A DNA stretch of 64,000 nucleotides from Astropecten irregularis (taxonomy: Eukaryota; Echinodermata; Asteroidea; Paxillosida; Astropectinidae): the NCBI GenBank assembly GCA_963971285.1, contig OZ020246.1, forward strand, positions 25,642,494 through 25,706,493. Reading direction: 5' to 3'. The notes under the pieces are model-generated. The model saw only the letters and a program-made list of their open reading frames with translations, did no database searches and was not told the DNA's origin. The stretch's first letter is position 1. Every line of letters begins with the position of its first letter. Below are positions 12,101 to 22,778 of the stretch, piece after piece. A program made the position numbers and the translations under genes.

Positions 12101-14170
12101 TTATTATTGTTATGAACAGGTACAGGATTCCAGCTGCCTAATGCTGTAGTAGAGGCTCTACATCCACTAGGTGGTATGCCTCCTGCTCAGACTGCTACTC
12201 CAGCAAGTAGCATTCTATCCTCTATTGGACAAGTATCCCTCCAGGTAAGTAACCAAGATTGCAGCTTTTCAAATAATGTTTGTTTTCTAATTCCATGATG
12301 GAATGCTCCATTTTAATAAAACAGGACAGGAACTAGATAATTTTCCCCGAAGTTTGCTGAGTTTATAGAGAAACCGATGTACCATTCCTAGTTAATATAG
12401 CTACAATTGACCTGGGGCCAATTTCATAGAGCTTCTTAAGCACCAACATTTTCTCAAGCACCAAAACCCTTGGTAAATATAATAAGTATGCCAGCCAAAA
12501 CTCCTTGTGAATGTTATGCTCAGCAAACAGTGGCCGAATACAAGTCAAAAGCAATAAACATCACATGAAATTTTGGTTGGTAATCCTGTTTCATCTTCGA
12601 AAACTTTTTATGCTTAAGCAAATTTTGTGCTTAAGCACCTCTATGACATTGGCCCCTGGGCATAGATTCTCTGTGAATATTTTCATTACGCTCAATCGCT
12701 CATTCTTCCATTTTGCTGTTGCACTTCCCGCAGGCACAGCTAGCAGCAGCACAGCAGCAGGCTGCAGCATTGGCCAGTCAAGTTGCACCTGCAACCACAG
12801 CAGCAGCTCTGGCTGCTGTACAACCTGCAGCATCCAATCCGCCCAGCTTCATGCTGTCCAACATGTTTGATCCAACATCGTAAGTAGACTCTTGATTGAA
12901 TGACCAATGGGTTGGAAAGATTGATGGAGTATAAAACCCAAAAGCCCGCTTCTAGGGCCATTTATTTTTTAGGGCCAAAAACTTTAAACCCACTCTCTTC
13001 CCAAGTTCCCACAGAAGTAGATATTTCCACATTCTGCCAAAAAAACAAACATATTTCGAAATTTTGTTGACCAAAAATAATTTTGATCTTATTAAGATAA
13101 AAATTCCTGTGAAAGGATTTAAAAAATACTCTGGGCACTTTTCACTGTTTTTTTTTCCAATAAGTGGATACCGTATGGGAATGGGAATTTCAGAGATGAC
13201 TGTTGCTGTATCTCTCTTGATATTTTTGCCCATGAATCTGTATTTCTTTGACAAAAAGTATGAAATTATCTTTAACTCTTGATGCCTGATTGTAATGCCG
13301 ACAGGGAGACCTCGTCCAGTTGGGAGACGGAGATCCGTGACGATGTGATTGAGGAGTGTAACAAGCACGGTGGCGTGCTGCACATCCACGTAGACAGGAC
13401 CTCACCCCAGGGCAACTGCTATGTCAAATGCCCCAACTCACAGATAGCCATGGCAGCCGTCAATGGTCTCCATGGAAGATGGTTTGCAGGTCAGTTCATA
13501 TTTATCTCTTTGTTCCGTCTCTGGCTCAGGCTCTGGCTTCGTTTCTGTAATCCATATGCTGGAAATATAGGTTGTGGCTTTTCATTGAAGCTGAAGCTGT
13601 TTTCTTTTTCACACCAGAGAATCTACTTCCGAACCGCAGCCAAAAGCCTCTATTTTGATACCTGTTATTTTAGAATGGATTATCGAAATGGAGCCGTAGC
13701 CGAGCTTTGAGAAAGGCCCCTGGTGTCTCCTTTATTCAAACTGAAAAATATCTAGATTCTACAACGAGTGTTTGTGGTGTAAGGGGTTTGTGTTGAATGT
13801 CAAAATTCTGGATTTAGTATGTGCGTGGTTTTATGGCTTCTGGCTGCCATACGAACAAAGATAATTGACTATTACGGACACCGCCAACATAGGGCTTGGT
13901 AGTTAAGTTGGTAGAGCACCAGTACGGTGCTCCCAAGATGGTTGGTTCGAATCCCGCTCCAGTCAACTTTTCTTCGCTCACTTTCCAATGACTTAAAATT
14001 CATTCAGTTTCCCTTATGGTTATTTGATGATTGTTAATGTTTTCCTCTGTTTGATTTTTGCAGGCAAGATGATCACGGCGGCGTTTGTACCTCTAGCCAA
14101 CTACCACGCCATATTCCCTGAATCTGCTGTTGCCACAACGTTACTTCAACCCTCACTCAAGATCATGTAA
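3128..14170 (+). CDS. RBM39: RNA-binding protein 39 / CAPER-alpha (splicing coactivator), 13 coding exons, 605 aa
   Basis: SR-like nuclear RNA-binding protein that works with U2AF-type factors in 3' splice-site selection and as a transcription coactivator. Exons (coding parts): 3128-3193, 5547-5605, 6679-6972, 7576-7725, 8258-8381, 8997-9089, 9839-10036, 10433-10498, 11047-11251, 12120-12244, 12734-12879, 13305-13489, 14064-14170. All junctions are GT/AG and phases close to one frame. The N-terminus MALYGDDLDVEALLEAPYK matches the family's MADDIDIEAMLEAPYK. An RS/RD-rich domain covers about residues 43-190, RRM1 about 206-280, RRM2 about 304-383 (RLYVGSL, KGYGFIT), an Ala/Gln linker follows, and a C-terminal U2AF-homology RRM covers about 510-590 with its R-W-F loop at 567-569. 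Human RBM39 is 530 aa; the extra length is in the RS region and linker. The gene family is certain; the first-exon boundary is less so. Confidence 0.96.
8255..8263 (+). promoter_or_regulatory. Triple tandem CAG splice acceptor in RBM39
   Basis: The intron before the RRM1 exon ends ATTG-CAG-CAG-CAG-GAAG. All three CAGs keep the reading frame: using the first, second or third gives Ser-Ser-Arg, Ser-Arg or Arg before Lys-Lys-Asp. NAGNAG-type acceptors are known to give mRNAs differing by single codons, here at the junction of the RS domain and RRM1. Which acceptor is used cannot be read from DNA. Confidence 0.6.
8591..8728. repeat. Foldback element family A (GGGGTCGATTTCAC ends), copy 1
   Basis: The right end CGTGAAATCGACCC and the left TTTCACCAAACTCAT are the inverted termini of a family of about 140 bp also found at 11313, 11766, 22507, 22648, 26267, 59199 and 62658. 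The internal halves (TACGATCGATTGTAGGG versus CTATCAATCGTAGGACTTA) pair with each other, so each copy can form a near full-length hairpin. It lies in RBM39 intron 6. No coding capacity; MITE-type. Confidence 0.65.
10585..10685. repeat. Partial copy of element family F (CTGAAGCTCTGTTTTCC core)
   Basis: The core TTCATTGAATCTGAAGCTCT through TTTTAGAATGGATT matches the fuller copies at 13508, 17929, 33377, 46303 and 49177. Both ends are degraded here. It sits in RBM39 intron 9, directly upstream of a family C element. No gene content. Confidence 0.6.
10706..10948. repeat. Foldback element family C (GGGGCAAATTTCATAGAGC ends), copy 1
   Basis: Inverted termini GGGGCAAATTTCATAGAGC and CTCCATGAAATTGGCCCC are followed internally by TTAAGCAC/GCTTAAG pairs. 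Related copies lie at 12414, 18710, 19207, 34445 and, split, at 42721/43334. The central CCAGCCAAAACTCCTTGT to GGTTGGTAATCCTGTTTGAT segment is shared by all. MITE-type, in RBM39 intron 9. Confidence 0.75.
11313..11463. repeat. Foldback element family A, copy 2
   Basis: Begins GGGTTGATTTCACCAAACAC and ends GCTTGCTGAAATTGACC. It has diverged from copy 1 but keeps the GGACTTATGATGCATTGCAG core. It lies just inside RBM39 intron 10. Confidence 0.6.
11766..11902. repeat. Foldback element family A, copy 3
   Basis: Begins GGGGCCGATTTAATGAATCC, has the core CCTACGTAGGGCTGCAATGC, and ends GTTTGGTGAAATCAACCCC. It abuts the family B hairpin that starts at 11904, so two different foldback elements sit end to end in RBM39 intron 10. 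Confidence 0.65.
11904..12049. repeat. Foldback element family B (GCGATCAT ... ATGATCGC), copy 1
   Basis: A near-complete inverted repeat. The left arm CTTTGCGATCATTGCTATAG and CCCAAATCCATC pairs with the right arm GATGGATTTGGGCTTTAGCG and ATGATCGCAAAGTGTTC. A related copy is at 28705-28892. Non-coding, MITE-type. Confidence 0.7.
12414..12656. repeat. Foldback element family C, copy 2
   Basis: Ends GGGGCCAATTTCATAGAGC and CTCTATGACATTGGCCCC, with the shared CCAGCCAAAACTCCTTGT core. It lies in RBM39 intron 11, about 80 bp before the acceptor of the Ala/Gln-rich exon at 12734. Confidence 0.75.
13068..13276. repeat. Half copy of element family D (right half)
   Basis: The run from AAAAATAATTTTGATCTTAT through GAATCTGTATTTCTTTGACA to AAAGTATGAAATTATCTTT matches one half of the family D elements (for example 45338-45708, 57195-57558). 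It ends 28 bp before the acceptor of RBM39's U2AF-homology exon at 13305. Confidence 0.6.
13508..13722. repeat. Element family F copy in RBM39 intron 13
   Basis: The element runs from CCGTCTCTGGCTCAGGCTC to GAGCTTTGAGAAAGGCCCC. Its inverted ends are built from GGCTC/GAGCC repeats around a shared core encoding the spurious GCGFSLKLKL reading frame seen in several copies. It begins only about 18 bp after a splice donor. Confidence 0.65.
13815..14035 (+). repeat. tRNA-derived SINE-like element, copy 1
   Basis: The head resembles a tRNA: an A-box-like segment around GGTAGTTAAGTTGGTAGAGC (13910-13929) and a B box GGTTCGAATCCC (13942-13953). It is followed by the family tail CAGTCAACTTTTCTTCGCTC and preceded by AAGATAATTGACTATTACGG. 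Copies share this layout at 55955-56135 (+), 35148-35260 (-) and 60895-61045 (-). The short 5' leader before the tRNA head is unusual for a SINE. It ends just upstream of RBM39's last exon. Confidence 0.65.
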
Positions 14171-15055
14171 AGATACTCAGGTCATTATATCTCCCCAACA
14201 CAAATCATAACATGTAAACCGTGTCAAAGCTTTCATACAAGTGAAGAACCAGCTGGTAACAGCATCCTCAAGGACTAAGGACATTTTTAGTACGTTTTAC
14301 CTTATTTTTTAACAATTGTACATGATATTTTGTGTCATTCTCTTGAAAAACATGTGATTTATGCACTTTCGTTTAACCACTTGTGGAGATTAGCATGTGG
14401 AAATTTCCCTGTTGGCTTTGTGGCCACTTTCAAGAAAACATGATTCGCCCCTAGCATGGATTGCCAAATACTCAACCATGGTAGTACACCCTAAGCACAA
14501 GGATCGGACAAGGCAGCATTTTGCTGACTACTGTATAGATCAGTGCGGACATCCGGGTACTTTCATTCAACATTTAGATGGCACAAGCTACAGACAAATC
14601 ACATACAAACCGTCCATCGTCGAGTCGCAATTCAGAGTATTTTTTGTCAGGAAGCAGAGATCGTGTTCTGTACGACTGCCATTGTCAAGTAGTTTGTCCT
14701 CAGACAATAATCCTTCTTTGAAGTACCATATACTAAGATTCAACAATCCTGTCAGCTTATTGTCTTAAAAACATACAACTTGCCGCTTTATTTTCATCAC
14801 TCTAAGATCGGCAAGTTTGTTGCTAATTGGAATGACGTCACTGGACACTGACGTTTACTAAAACAAAAATGGCAGCCACCCATAACTCTGTCAGTTACCC
14901 TCTTGGTGTAATCGGGGTTACGCAATCATTCCCCCAGGATTTTAGATCAATATGCCAGGGTGTGTTTTTCTTTGTATGGGGGAAAGCAAATGTTCCCCAG
15001 TGCCTAGTGCTTTGTGAATCTATTGTCCAATAAAGACCTACCTTGTCTTGTGTTC
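14171..15055 (+). other. RBM39: RBM39 3' untranslated region
   Basis: This sequence follows the TAA at 14168-14170 and is unique, repeat-poor DNA. The first good poly(A) signal, AATAAA at 15029-15034, is followed by T/G-rich DNA (CTTGTCTTGTGTTCACAGTG). A second AATAAA near 15334 could give a longer 3' end. The extent is inferred from these signals only. Confidence 0.5.
15029..15034 (+). terminator. Poly(A) signal AATAAA of RBM39
   Basis: A canonical hexamer about 860 bp after the stop codon with a GT-rich downstream element. It is the nearest consensus signal on this strand. Confidence 0.5.
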
Positions 15056-17094
15056 ACAGTGGGTCATGTTGCTTTAAATTCCGATTGTCGGCCACAAGTG
15101 AGCAGGGAAAATGTTTGCAATGTCATTCACCTTTGAATGGTTAACCCTTACATTTAACAGATATCCCCTAAACAGTAATTGATTCCCCTATGTCCCACAA
15201 ACTTTCATATCCTCATCCTGTATATATATTTTTGATAGTATGATGTTGTGAGACTGGCAGGGTTAATGGAGATAGTCTTTTTGTTTTCTGTTTATGTTAA
15301 TCAGAGTCAGTGCACTCAATTTGATTCTTTGTTGAATAAATATTTAGTTTTTCTCTCCAAACCGGATTTCTAAAAGAACTCACAAATCATTTATTTGTTG
15401 ACAGTCAGTGTATTGTTTTAGTTTATAATTGATGTTGAGTTTATGGAATTAATTTTGAAATCACTTGTGTACTTTCACTTTGGGCCCTGCCACGATTATT
15501 ATTCTGATGTAAATAGTTAAATTGATCTTATAGATCACAATCTAACCATTTTCTTGTACAAAGTCTGTAAGTCTTTTGGTTTACGGGTTAATTTCTTTAG
15601 TCTAGAGACATTTCGCTGGGGGACAAAATAATCCGATGCTTGAATTTATTTCATTTGTGACTTGGGGTCGGGCTTTGATAAAGTTAACATTTTGTGGTAC
15701 AATTTCCAGTTTTATTAAAAAAGTGGTATGTAATTTGTTTCTTTCTGTGGCTGTTTGTTGGAAAAAGTTAATACCAGCTTGCTTTCTTTTTAACAGTGTT
15801 GGACATTAAAATGCAGTCAACAAGCCCCTTGTAAAATGTTAACCTCAGATGTGCATGGAAGTACACAGCTAATATTACAGTCATTTGGATGCATTTGTAA
15901 TGATGTTGAAAGCAGTTGTATGTTCATTTGATACCAAAAGCTAGTGTTAGACTGTTGGGAAATATTGCATAATGTGTCTGTGGCATATAAATGATAATTC
16001 CTAATGTTTCCTGTATCTGATGATCACTGTTTTAGAAACTTGAACATTGACTACAGTGGTCTGAATTTACCTAATTTTTTGTTAATCTAGGAATTGTCCA
16101 CTTTGACAATTTATGCAATATGCAATTTTGCTCAACAGACTGGTGACTGGCACACAAAATTACGACTAAGCATTGTTCAACAGAAGACATGACTTGTGAG
16201 ACTATTAGGATCAAGGGAGACAAATTGATTTCAGAAAGTATTGAGATTTTTGAGATTCAATTGAACTTGGTTCCTTATGAAGGCAGTTATGAATGCACTA
16301 TTTTGAATGTTTGGAATATGTGAACTATTTTGATTTTGTTTAAATTCTGCTACTTGTCTTTGCAACAAAGGATGTTCACAAAAGAACAAAAATCTAATTT
16401 GTTTACAAACAATTCTTTGAAATCTTTTGTAACCATGGCATAATTTCTGATCACTTTCTGATCGTTAAGCAAAATTGCTGAGCAGAAATCGGCCAAGTAC
16501 CAGTTGCATGCTTTGTGCACATGTCAAGTCTGGTTGGTAACCCGTGTTCGCTGTCGTGCTTAGTCAAATTGTTACTTCTATAATTTTGTGAAACCCATCC
16601 TCTACCTCTAGCAATTGCATCGTCTGTTGACCCAAGTATTAGCATCAGCATTTTACCTTTGATAGGACGCTGAACATTTTCATACTGTTGTGTACTTTGC
16701 AAAAAAGAAAGAGAAAAGAAAGACATTATTTGAAATAAACTGTACATGTACATGTACATTGATATATTAACAAATGCAGTTTGATAAGATGTCATATTTG
16801 TTTATTGATGATAAATAGGACTTGTTTGTATTGTCTGCTTTCATGATTGGTTTGCTCTTTTAAAGGGAAATGCTTGTATACATCATTGGTTTTGAAATTG
16901 TGTGATTTTTTATAACCATCTGTAGTCGGGATTGGTTTGAACTGTGAAAAAAAAGCTTGTTTTGATCTTAATGAAAAACAAATGACTGCTTGAGATGGTG
17001 AATTGCCATCTCATGCAGCAGTTTTGTCCGATCAGTAGACATTTTGCTGTCGTAATGGCCAAAAATTATGTTGAGGATAACAAACAAACTTGGT

Positions 17095-17310
17095 CAAGTA
17101 ATATATTATTAAGAATTCTTGGAGTTGGGAGGGCCTGGCGCATTTCTATCTTAGCAGGATCTTTGTCAAAGCTTTTAGATGTTAGCCTTATTTAGCTTTT
17201 GATAAGGAATGGATCCTGCAAGGATTGAAATGCGTCGGGCCCTCTTAACGCCCAAGCATTTTATATATTTCAGGTCATTATTTTGACTGATGAGCAGTTT
17301 GCAGCAGTTT
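17095..17310. repeat. Element family H (GTTAGGAGGGCC / GCAGCAGTTTATTA ends)
   Basis: Shares GGAGTTGGGAGGGC, the CATTTTATATATTTCAGG to GTCATTATTTTGACTGATGA stretch and AGCAGTTTGCAGCAGTTT with copies or fragments at 31103-31200, 49385-49600, 53345-53490, 53636-53745, 54124-54180 and 62565-62660. An internal GATCCTGCAAGGAT near 17211 and a related AGCAGGATCTTTG form a partial inverted repeat. Non-coding interspersed repeat. Confidence 0.55.
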
Positions 17311-17928
17311 ATTACTAGTAATTAATTATTTTTAAGAAAGTAATGACATGCTCAGTATGCTGTATTTTAGAAATGAATTATCACTATAAGCTATACATTA
17401 TTAGGTGTAATAAAGATGGTTCAATAGGGCGCTTTGTGCATCTGAGCATGCAATGGAGTCACCATTACATGCATATCATACAGGCCGGACTGGCTGAGAA
17501 GCAACAGCTGTTAAGCAGAGGAATGGGAACAAAAGTACAAGCAAGACCAGATGTATGTATGGCCTGGTCAGAGCATGACATAGAAATAGATTCTGGTCTC
17601 TCTGCAAAGAATTAAGCACATGTGACCCTTATCAACATATATTCTTGGTGATCAATGCAGTTGACAGTCAAGTCATGTACAGTATTTGGCATGTGCAGTC
17701 ACTGAGTCAGACTGTGTACTTGCACGAGCAGAACACATCATGCAAAATACTGGCAGGCCTGGCAATACAACCCCTTTTTCTTACAAGCAATCATTTGTTT
17801 TGCTGAGAATTTGATGTAATAGCGGCAAGGAAATTAAAACCAGGTGATGTCATGATTTGTCTGGAGTCCATGTTTAATACAGCAGACACTGTAAAACATT
17901 TTCGTTAATTATGTCTACGTGGGAACAT

Positions 17929-18154
17929 AGGGCGTTTACGAAACAGAGGCTCAGGCTCCGGCTCCATTTTGTGAATCCATTTTTAAATAACATCAAAACA
18001 GAAACTTTTGGCTGCAGTTCGGAAGTAGATTCTCTGGTTTGAAAAGGAAAACAGAGCTTCCGCTTCAATGAAAAACCACAACCTATATTTTCAGCATATA
18101 GGATGTCAGAGCTGGAGCCTGAGCCCGAGCCTGAGCCCACGTTTCGTAAACCCC
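17929..18154. repeat. Element family F, copy with intact ends
   Basis: Terminal inverted repeats GGGCGTTTACGAAACAGAGG and CCCACGTTTCGTAAACCCC enclose GGCTC/GAGCC-rich subterminal arms and the shared core. This orientation is opposite to the copy at 13508. About 226 bp, non-coding. Confidence 0.7.
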
Positions 18155-18709
18155 AATAGTTTGTGTGAACATGCACAGCCATTGATGTTGTAAACCTGTA
18201 TTAAATGAACATACATGTATAACTATGGTACAAATTGGTGATGTAACATGGACACAACCTGCCCTAACACGTTGAGATAACCCAATTTAATACTTACTGA
18301 TGTTTGCACATTTACATTTTTCATGACAGTATCTCTATGGTTCGATCTTCAGGAAGTGACATCGTGTGCATACACCTCATGATGTGGACCAATCACACGT
18401 CAGGCATTGACACTCCAAAGTCCAAATGAGACTGCATTGCATGTATGTATATAATCCTACCATCATTTCTATAGCTGTGTAATTATTATCTTCCTTAGAC
18501 TGGCTTGATTTGTATTACAGGTACTCTTTCAGATATTAGTTACTAGACTAAATAATGAAGTCGCTATATTATGCTGGCATTGGCTCTTATACAGTATGAA
18601 ACCTCCAACTACATGTATATGAACACCACACCCCTTTTGGCCTCCATGATGGTTTCCCCCCTAGTCATGATAGATCTTATCAAGTATTTAGCTACAGTAG
18701 TTGGTATCA

Positions 18710-18921
18710 GGGACCAATTTCATAGAGCTGCTTAAGCACCAAATTTTGCTTAAGCACCAAAAAAAATAAAATCAGAATGCCAGACAAAACGTCTTGTGAA
18801 TGTTATGCTCAGCAAACAAGGGCCAAAGTCACATGAAAAACATCACAAGAAAGTTTGGTTGGTAATCCTGTTTGATCAAAGAAGACTTTTCATGCTTTAT
18901 AAGCAATTTGAAACTGGCCCC
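18710..18921. repeat. Foldback element family C, copy 3
   Basis: Left end GGGACCAATTTCATAGAGC and right end TGAAACTGGCCCC, with the common GGTTGGTAATCCTGTTTGAT core. Intergenic. Confidence 0.7.
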
Positions 18922-19206
18922 TGGCCGGGTGGCTTTTGGGAGACCCTGTTTAATTTTCCTAATTTACATGTAAAAGTTCAGCAGCTGTGCAATTCATGTG
19001 TGTATAACTAATATGATGCAAATCAATCATTTAAATGCATGTACCGCAGGAGACTAACTTCATTTGCACAGTTTCAGAATCCTGGCTAGAACCTTGGACC
19101 TAAAATATAACCTCATTCAAGATCATGACTTAAATTAATTTTGCTAAGCAGAAAAAAAAAATGTCAAGTGATGTCATCTGCTTTCTGCTCTCTGAAATGT
19201 GTCATC

Positions 19207-19433
19207 CGCTTAAGCACAACATTTGCTTAAGCATGAAAAGTCTTCCTTGATCAAACAGGATTACCAACCAAATTTTCACGTGATGTTGACTGCTTTTGAC
19301 TTGTATTCGGCCATTGTTTGCTGAGCATATAATATTCACAACGAGTTTTGGCTGGCATGTCAATTCTATTTACCAAGGTTTTTGGTGCTTAAGAAAACTT
19401 TGGTGCTTAAGCAGCTCTATGAAATTTGCCCCT
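19207..19433. repeat. Foldback element family C, copy 4 (inverted orientation)
   Basis: Reads CGCTTAAGCACAACATTTGC at the left and CAGCTCTATGAAATTTGCCC at the right, with the core in the opposite orientation (ATCAAACAGGATTACCAACC). The left terminal GGGGCC is lost. Confidence 0.65.
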
Positions 19434-20629
19434 GATGGTTTCATGGTGATGTTTATTCCTGAAGAGAGGAGAAGATATCACGTTTGATTCATAAATCCAG
19501 AAATGAGCCATTCATTTCATTGCAGTTTGGTTTCCTGTGATTCTATGCCATTTCCTGTATCAGTCATACATGTACATAGTCACAGTGTCATCACTACATG
19601 CTGATCACTGGACTGGAGTCGCTATTAAATGCGCATTTTATAGCAATCAAATTCAACAACTGTGAAATTGGCAGACCAGTCCTGCCATTGGAAATCATAT
19701 AAACTTATGAATTAAAACTCAACTTTGCAAAAGCTGGATTTTTTTAAACTGATAGACATCTGGTGACTTCGCCATTTAAAATGCGTGTACAAGTACAACA
19801 TCGGTAAAGGTGACAGAACAGCACTTGCACTTTGTCTTATCCGGCATGTACATGAAATAATAACAGCACCATCTGAAAGTTATACGTAAACCCTGAAAGT
19901 TATACGTAAATCTGTGAACATTTCTGTTTTGGATTGTAACCAATGTGTACATGCCCTTTAAAAATTTAAAATATTCCAAATTGTTGTCATCAATAAATTT
20001 TGTCTAGCTCCACAAAAGGGTGCACAATGCCAATGAAAGCACACAAATGACTCACTTCCAGTGGGCTGGTTTGGAGGCTACTCTGTTATTCAGAACCATG
20101 TGTTATGGTTACCTGATCTTGAGAACAAGTCTACACATATATTGCATTACACCTTCAAAGTATTAACCAAGGGAAACATAACAAGTACTGGTATTCTTAT
20201 GAAGACAATCAACAATATTTTATTCTAGTACTTTCCATGTCCATATATATTTTATTCGGACAATGCAATATTCCCAAGGGTAAGAACCAACCAGTAGTTT
20301 GTTTAACAGCCTGAACTTTGTAACCTACATGATGCGATGGCATTTTTCTGTCAATATCTCTAATGTTGAAATTATGCAAATTCCTTTGTTAAATACGGAT
20401 CACGATAAGGCCTATCTGATCTGATTATTTCGCAACCTCAGAAATAAGGTTACAACGGGTGATGCATTCTGTTGACGTAAATTCTTAACTTAAAATTAAT
20501 GGGCTCTAGCAGTACAGTAACACTGTACATACATATGTAGATGTATGTGTATTATCATGGGGTTAAAGACTACATACTACAATGGAGAGATGAAACTAGA
20601 TAGCATGGCTTGAATTTCGTCAAAAAAAA

Positions 20630-20880
20630 CACTGGACAGCAGGTCTAGTAACTGAAGCATTTTACTAGACCTATATTTTTTCACTAGACCTGTGGCATTC
20701 ATGTACATAGGAAAACTGTTATTGTATTGTGTCAAAAATCATCAATTAAGGAACCATTTTAATTGTCCAAGGAAAACAAAATCACTAGACAGCAGGACTA
20801 GTGCAGTACACATTTTACTAGACCGACACTGAAATCACTAGACTCGGTCCACGGTCTAGTGGATATTTCGAGCCCTGGAT
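20630..20880. repeat. CTAGAC-rich repeated segment
   Basis: ACTAGAC or its inverse GTCTAGT occurs about eight times in 250 bp (for example ACTAGACCTATA, CACTAGACAGCAGG, CACTAGACTCGGTCC). The ends CACTGGACAGCAGG and GTCTAGTGGATATTTCGAG suggest a foldback element with degenerate internal repeats. No coding potential seen. Confidence 0.4.
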
Positions 20881-21691
20881 AGGATAGGGTAGTTTTGCCT
20901 GTGATACAACTGTTATTATTCTTTGGTTGGTAATGGTGTACAATAACTCCCAGCACGTACTAAGAGATGTACAATTGTTTTTACCATTCAAAAATTACTT
21001 CCAAGTAACCCCCCTTCTAATAGAATTCTCTCGTTTATGGAATTTTGAGCTGTTTCGCACATGGTGGAACAGTTCTTGTTTAAAGCTGTTTTCACTAAGA
21101 CAATGTATGAGTCACAATCTCGCCCATTTTTTGTAGTGAGTTGGCAATTTTATACTTGTGCGCAACTTTCTGTTGGCTACAAGTTGAGAGCCATTCTTCG
21201 TATCGCTGACTCCCCTCATAATTTTGGTAAAAACTCCAAACTCTGCCAACTTTCCAAACCCTTGCCTTGCTGACATCTAAAGGGATATTAGAACAAACAG
21301 TTTATGTGACTTTGGTAACAGTGAAGTGTAATTCTCTTCACTTGTAGGATCAGGGTGCTATTGTAAACCTATTCCCTTCCGTTTTACCCCCAAAAAAATC
21401 AAAATGTAAAAATTCTCAAGTTGATTCACAACCATGATTTTGTTCTGATCCGATCAAACACTGGTAGGAGTTGACATTAAAATATTTCATTAATTAATAT
21501 TTATACATTTATGTAACTTCATCCATACATATTTACAACACCAACGGATATATAGTAATTGCTTTTAATACCACAATTTCATAAACATATTCTATCATTA
21601 AAGGTACAACTATACAAATTCATGATCTCATATTACCGGTATTTGACAGTTACAATTACTCTGCAAATAATTAATTATCGATTATTAGGTA

Positions 21692-21886
21692 ACCCTAACC
21701 CACCTGCATAACACAGTTTACCACACATGGTTTTCCCTGTGTTAAGTGTGGTATCCAAAATACCACAATACACCACAGTGTTGCTTATGTGGTAATGCCT
21801 GGTTTATGATCCAGTTCCCCAGTGGAGACTGTGGTAATGTGTGGTAAGCAGCTCTTGTCTTGTGTGGTAAGCGCAGAGGGTTAGGT
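21692..21886. repeat. Inverted-repeat element with telomere-like ends, copy 1
   Basis: Starts CCCTAACCCACCTGCATAAC and ends AGCGCAGAGGGTTAGG. The interior has paired TTACCACACATGG / TGTGGTAATGTGTGGTAA motifs. A second copy lies at 53823-54066 with ends CCCTAACACACAGG and GAGGGGTTAGGGTT. Both copies share TAAGTGTGGTATCC and GTGGAGACTGTGGTAATGTG-like blocks. Non-coding. Confidence 0.55.
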
Positions 21887-22036
21887 TAATAATCTGTTTT
21901 TATACAACTTGCACCATTCATTACATCCTAATATTCATGGGTACAAATAAACTGTAACCAGTTTTTGAACTTCTACACAATACTTGGGTAAAGCTGCTTA
22001 TAGTACAGTACAGTTAACATCCAGAGATGAATTATA

Positions 22037-22260
22037 GGCCTTTTCACAGTTCACACGATGCTAAAAAACAAACTCTCAACCACTGAGAAATTCTCTCATG
22101 GGTCTGGACCTCGGTCAAAATCTCTCATCAAGGATTCACCAGGGACGTCGGTCACCCTCAAGCATTGTTGTCTTAATACACGATGACACCTTTGTAAGAT
22201 TTCGCAACCATGAGAGAATTTCACAATGGTTTGGAGTTTAATAGCGTCGTGTGAAAAGGC
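22037..22260. repeat. Foldback element with GCCTTTTCACA ends
   Basis: Left GCCTTTTCACAGTTCACACG and right GTCGTGTGAAAAGGC form inverted ends. Internally, GAGAAATTCTCTCATG pairs with CATGAGAGAATTTCAC. A remnant of one end (ATCGTGTGAAAAGGCC) is at 63562-63577 in the IPO4 gene. Confidence 0.6.
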
Positions 22261-22506
22261 ACAACTAACAAAACCAATTAAAAGTCAGTATGTTATAAAG
22301 ATGTTAAAATGAGATAAACAATCTCTTGAAAAGAGACTCCCGCAAAAGAATTGAAATTGTAATCCTTGGAATGTGACAAAAGACAAAAGTTCATTCATAT
22401 TGAATTTGTATTCATTCATATCATACAAAATTAAATTGAACATATAATAATATTAATACATGATATACGATAAAATAAATCTTTATGAGAATAACTTAAA
22501 AGAACA

Positions 22507-22646
22507 GGGGTCGATTTCACAAAGCCCTACAATTGATAATAACATGAGTTGCGAAGGATAACCCATTGTATACTACTTAGGGGTGCAATGCATCATAAGT
22601 CCTACGATTGATAGTAAGTTACAATGAGTTTGGTGAAATCAACCCC
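22507..22646. repeat. Foldback element family A, copy 4
   Basis: GGGGTCGATTTCACAAAGCC at the left and TTTGGTGAAATCAACCCC at the right. It abuts another copy of the same family at 22648. Confidence 0.75.
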
Positions 22647-22647
22647 A

Positions 22648-22778
22648 GGGGTAGATTTCACGAAGCCCTGTGATCGATCGTAACTTGTGCTACGAAAGAT
22701 AATCCATCGCATCCTAGTAGGGCTGCAAAGTCCTACGATTGATAGTAAGTTACGATGAGTTTTGTGAAATCGACCCCC
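22648..22778. repeat. Foldback element family A, copy 5
   Basis: GGGGTAGATTTCACGAAGCC at the left and GTGAAATCGACCCCC at the right. It is tandem with copy 4 but not identical to it, so it is either an independent insertion or an old duplication. It lies about 200 bp downstream of the V-ATPase d stop codon. Confidence 0.75.

Noticed and set aside
13910-13965. Functional tRNA gene
   Set aside because: A- and B-box-like motifs exist, but the acceptor stem does not pair and the same sequence recurs as an interspersed repeat with shared flanks, so it is a SINE head.
14397-14768. 123-codon reading frame downstream of RBM39
   Set aside because: It lies in the 3'UTR, has no family resemblance and no splice context.
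16741-16760. TGTACATGTACATGTACAT run as a regulatory site
   Set aside because: Such TACATGTA runs are scattered through the intergenic DNA (57667, 58290) and look like simple sequence.
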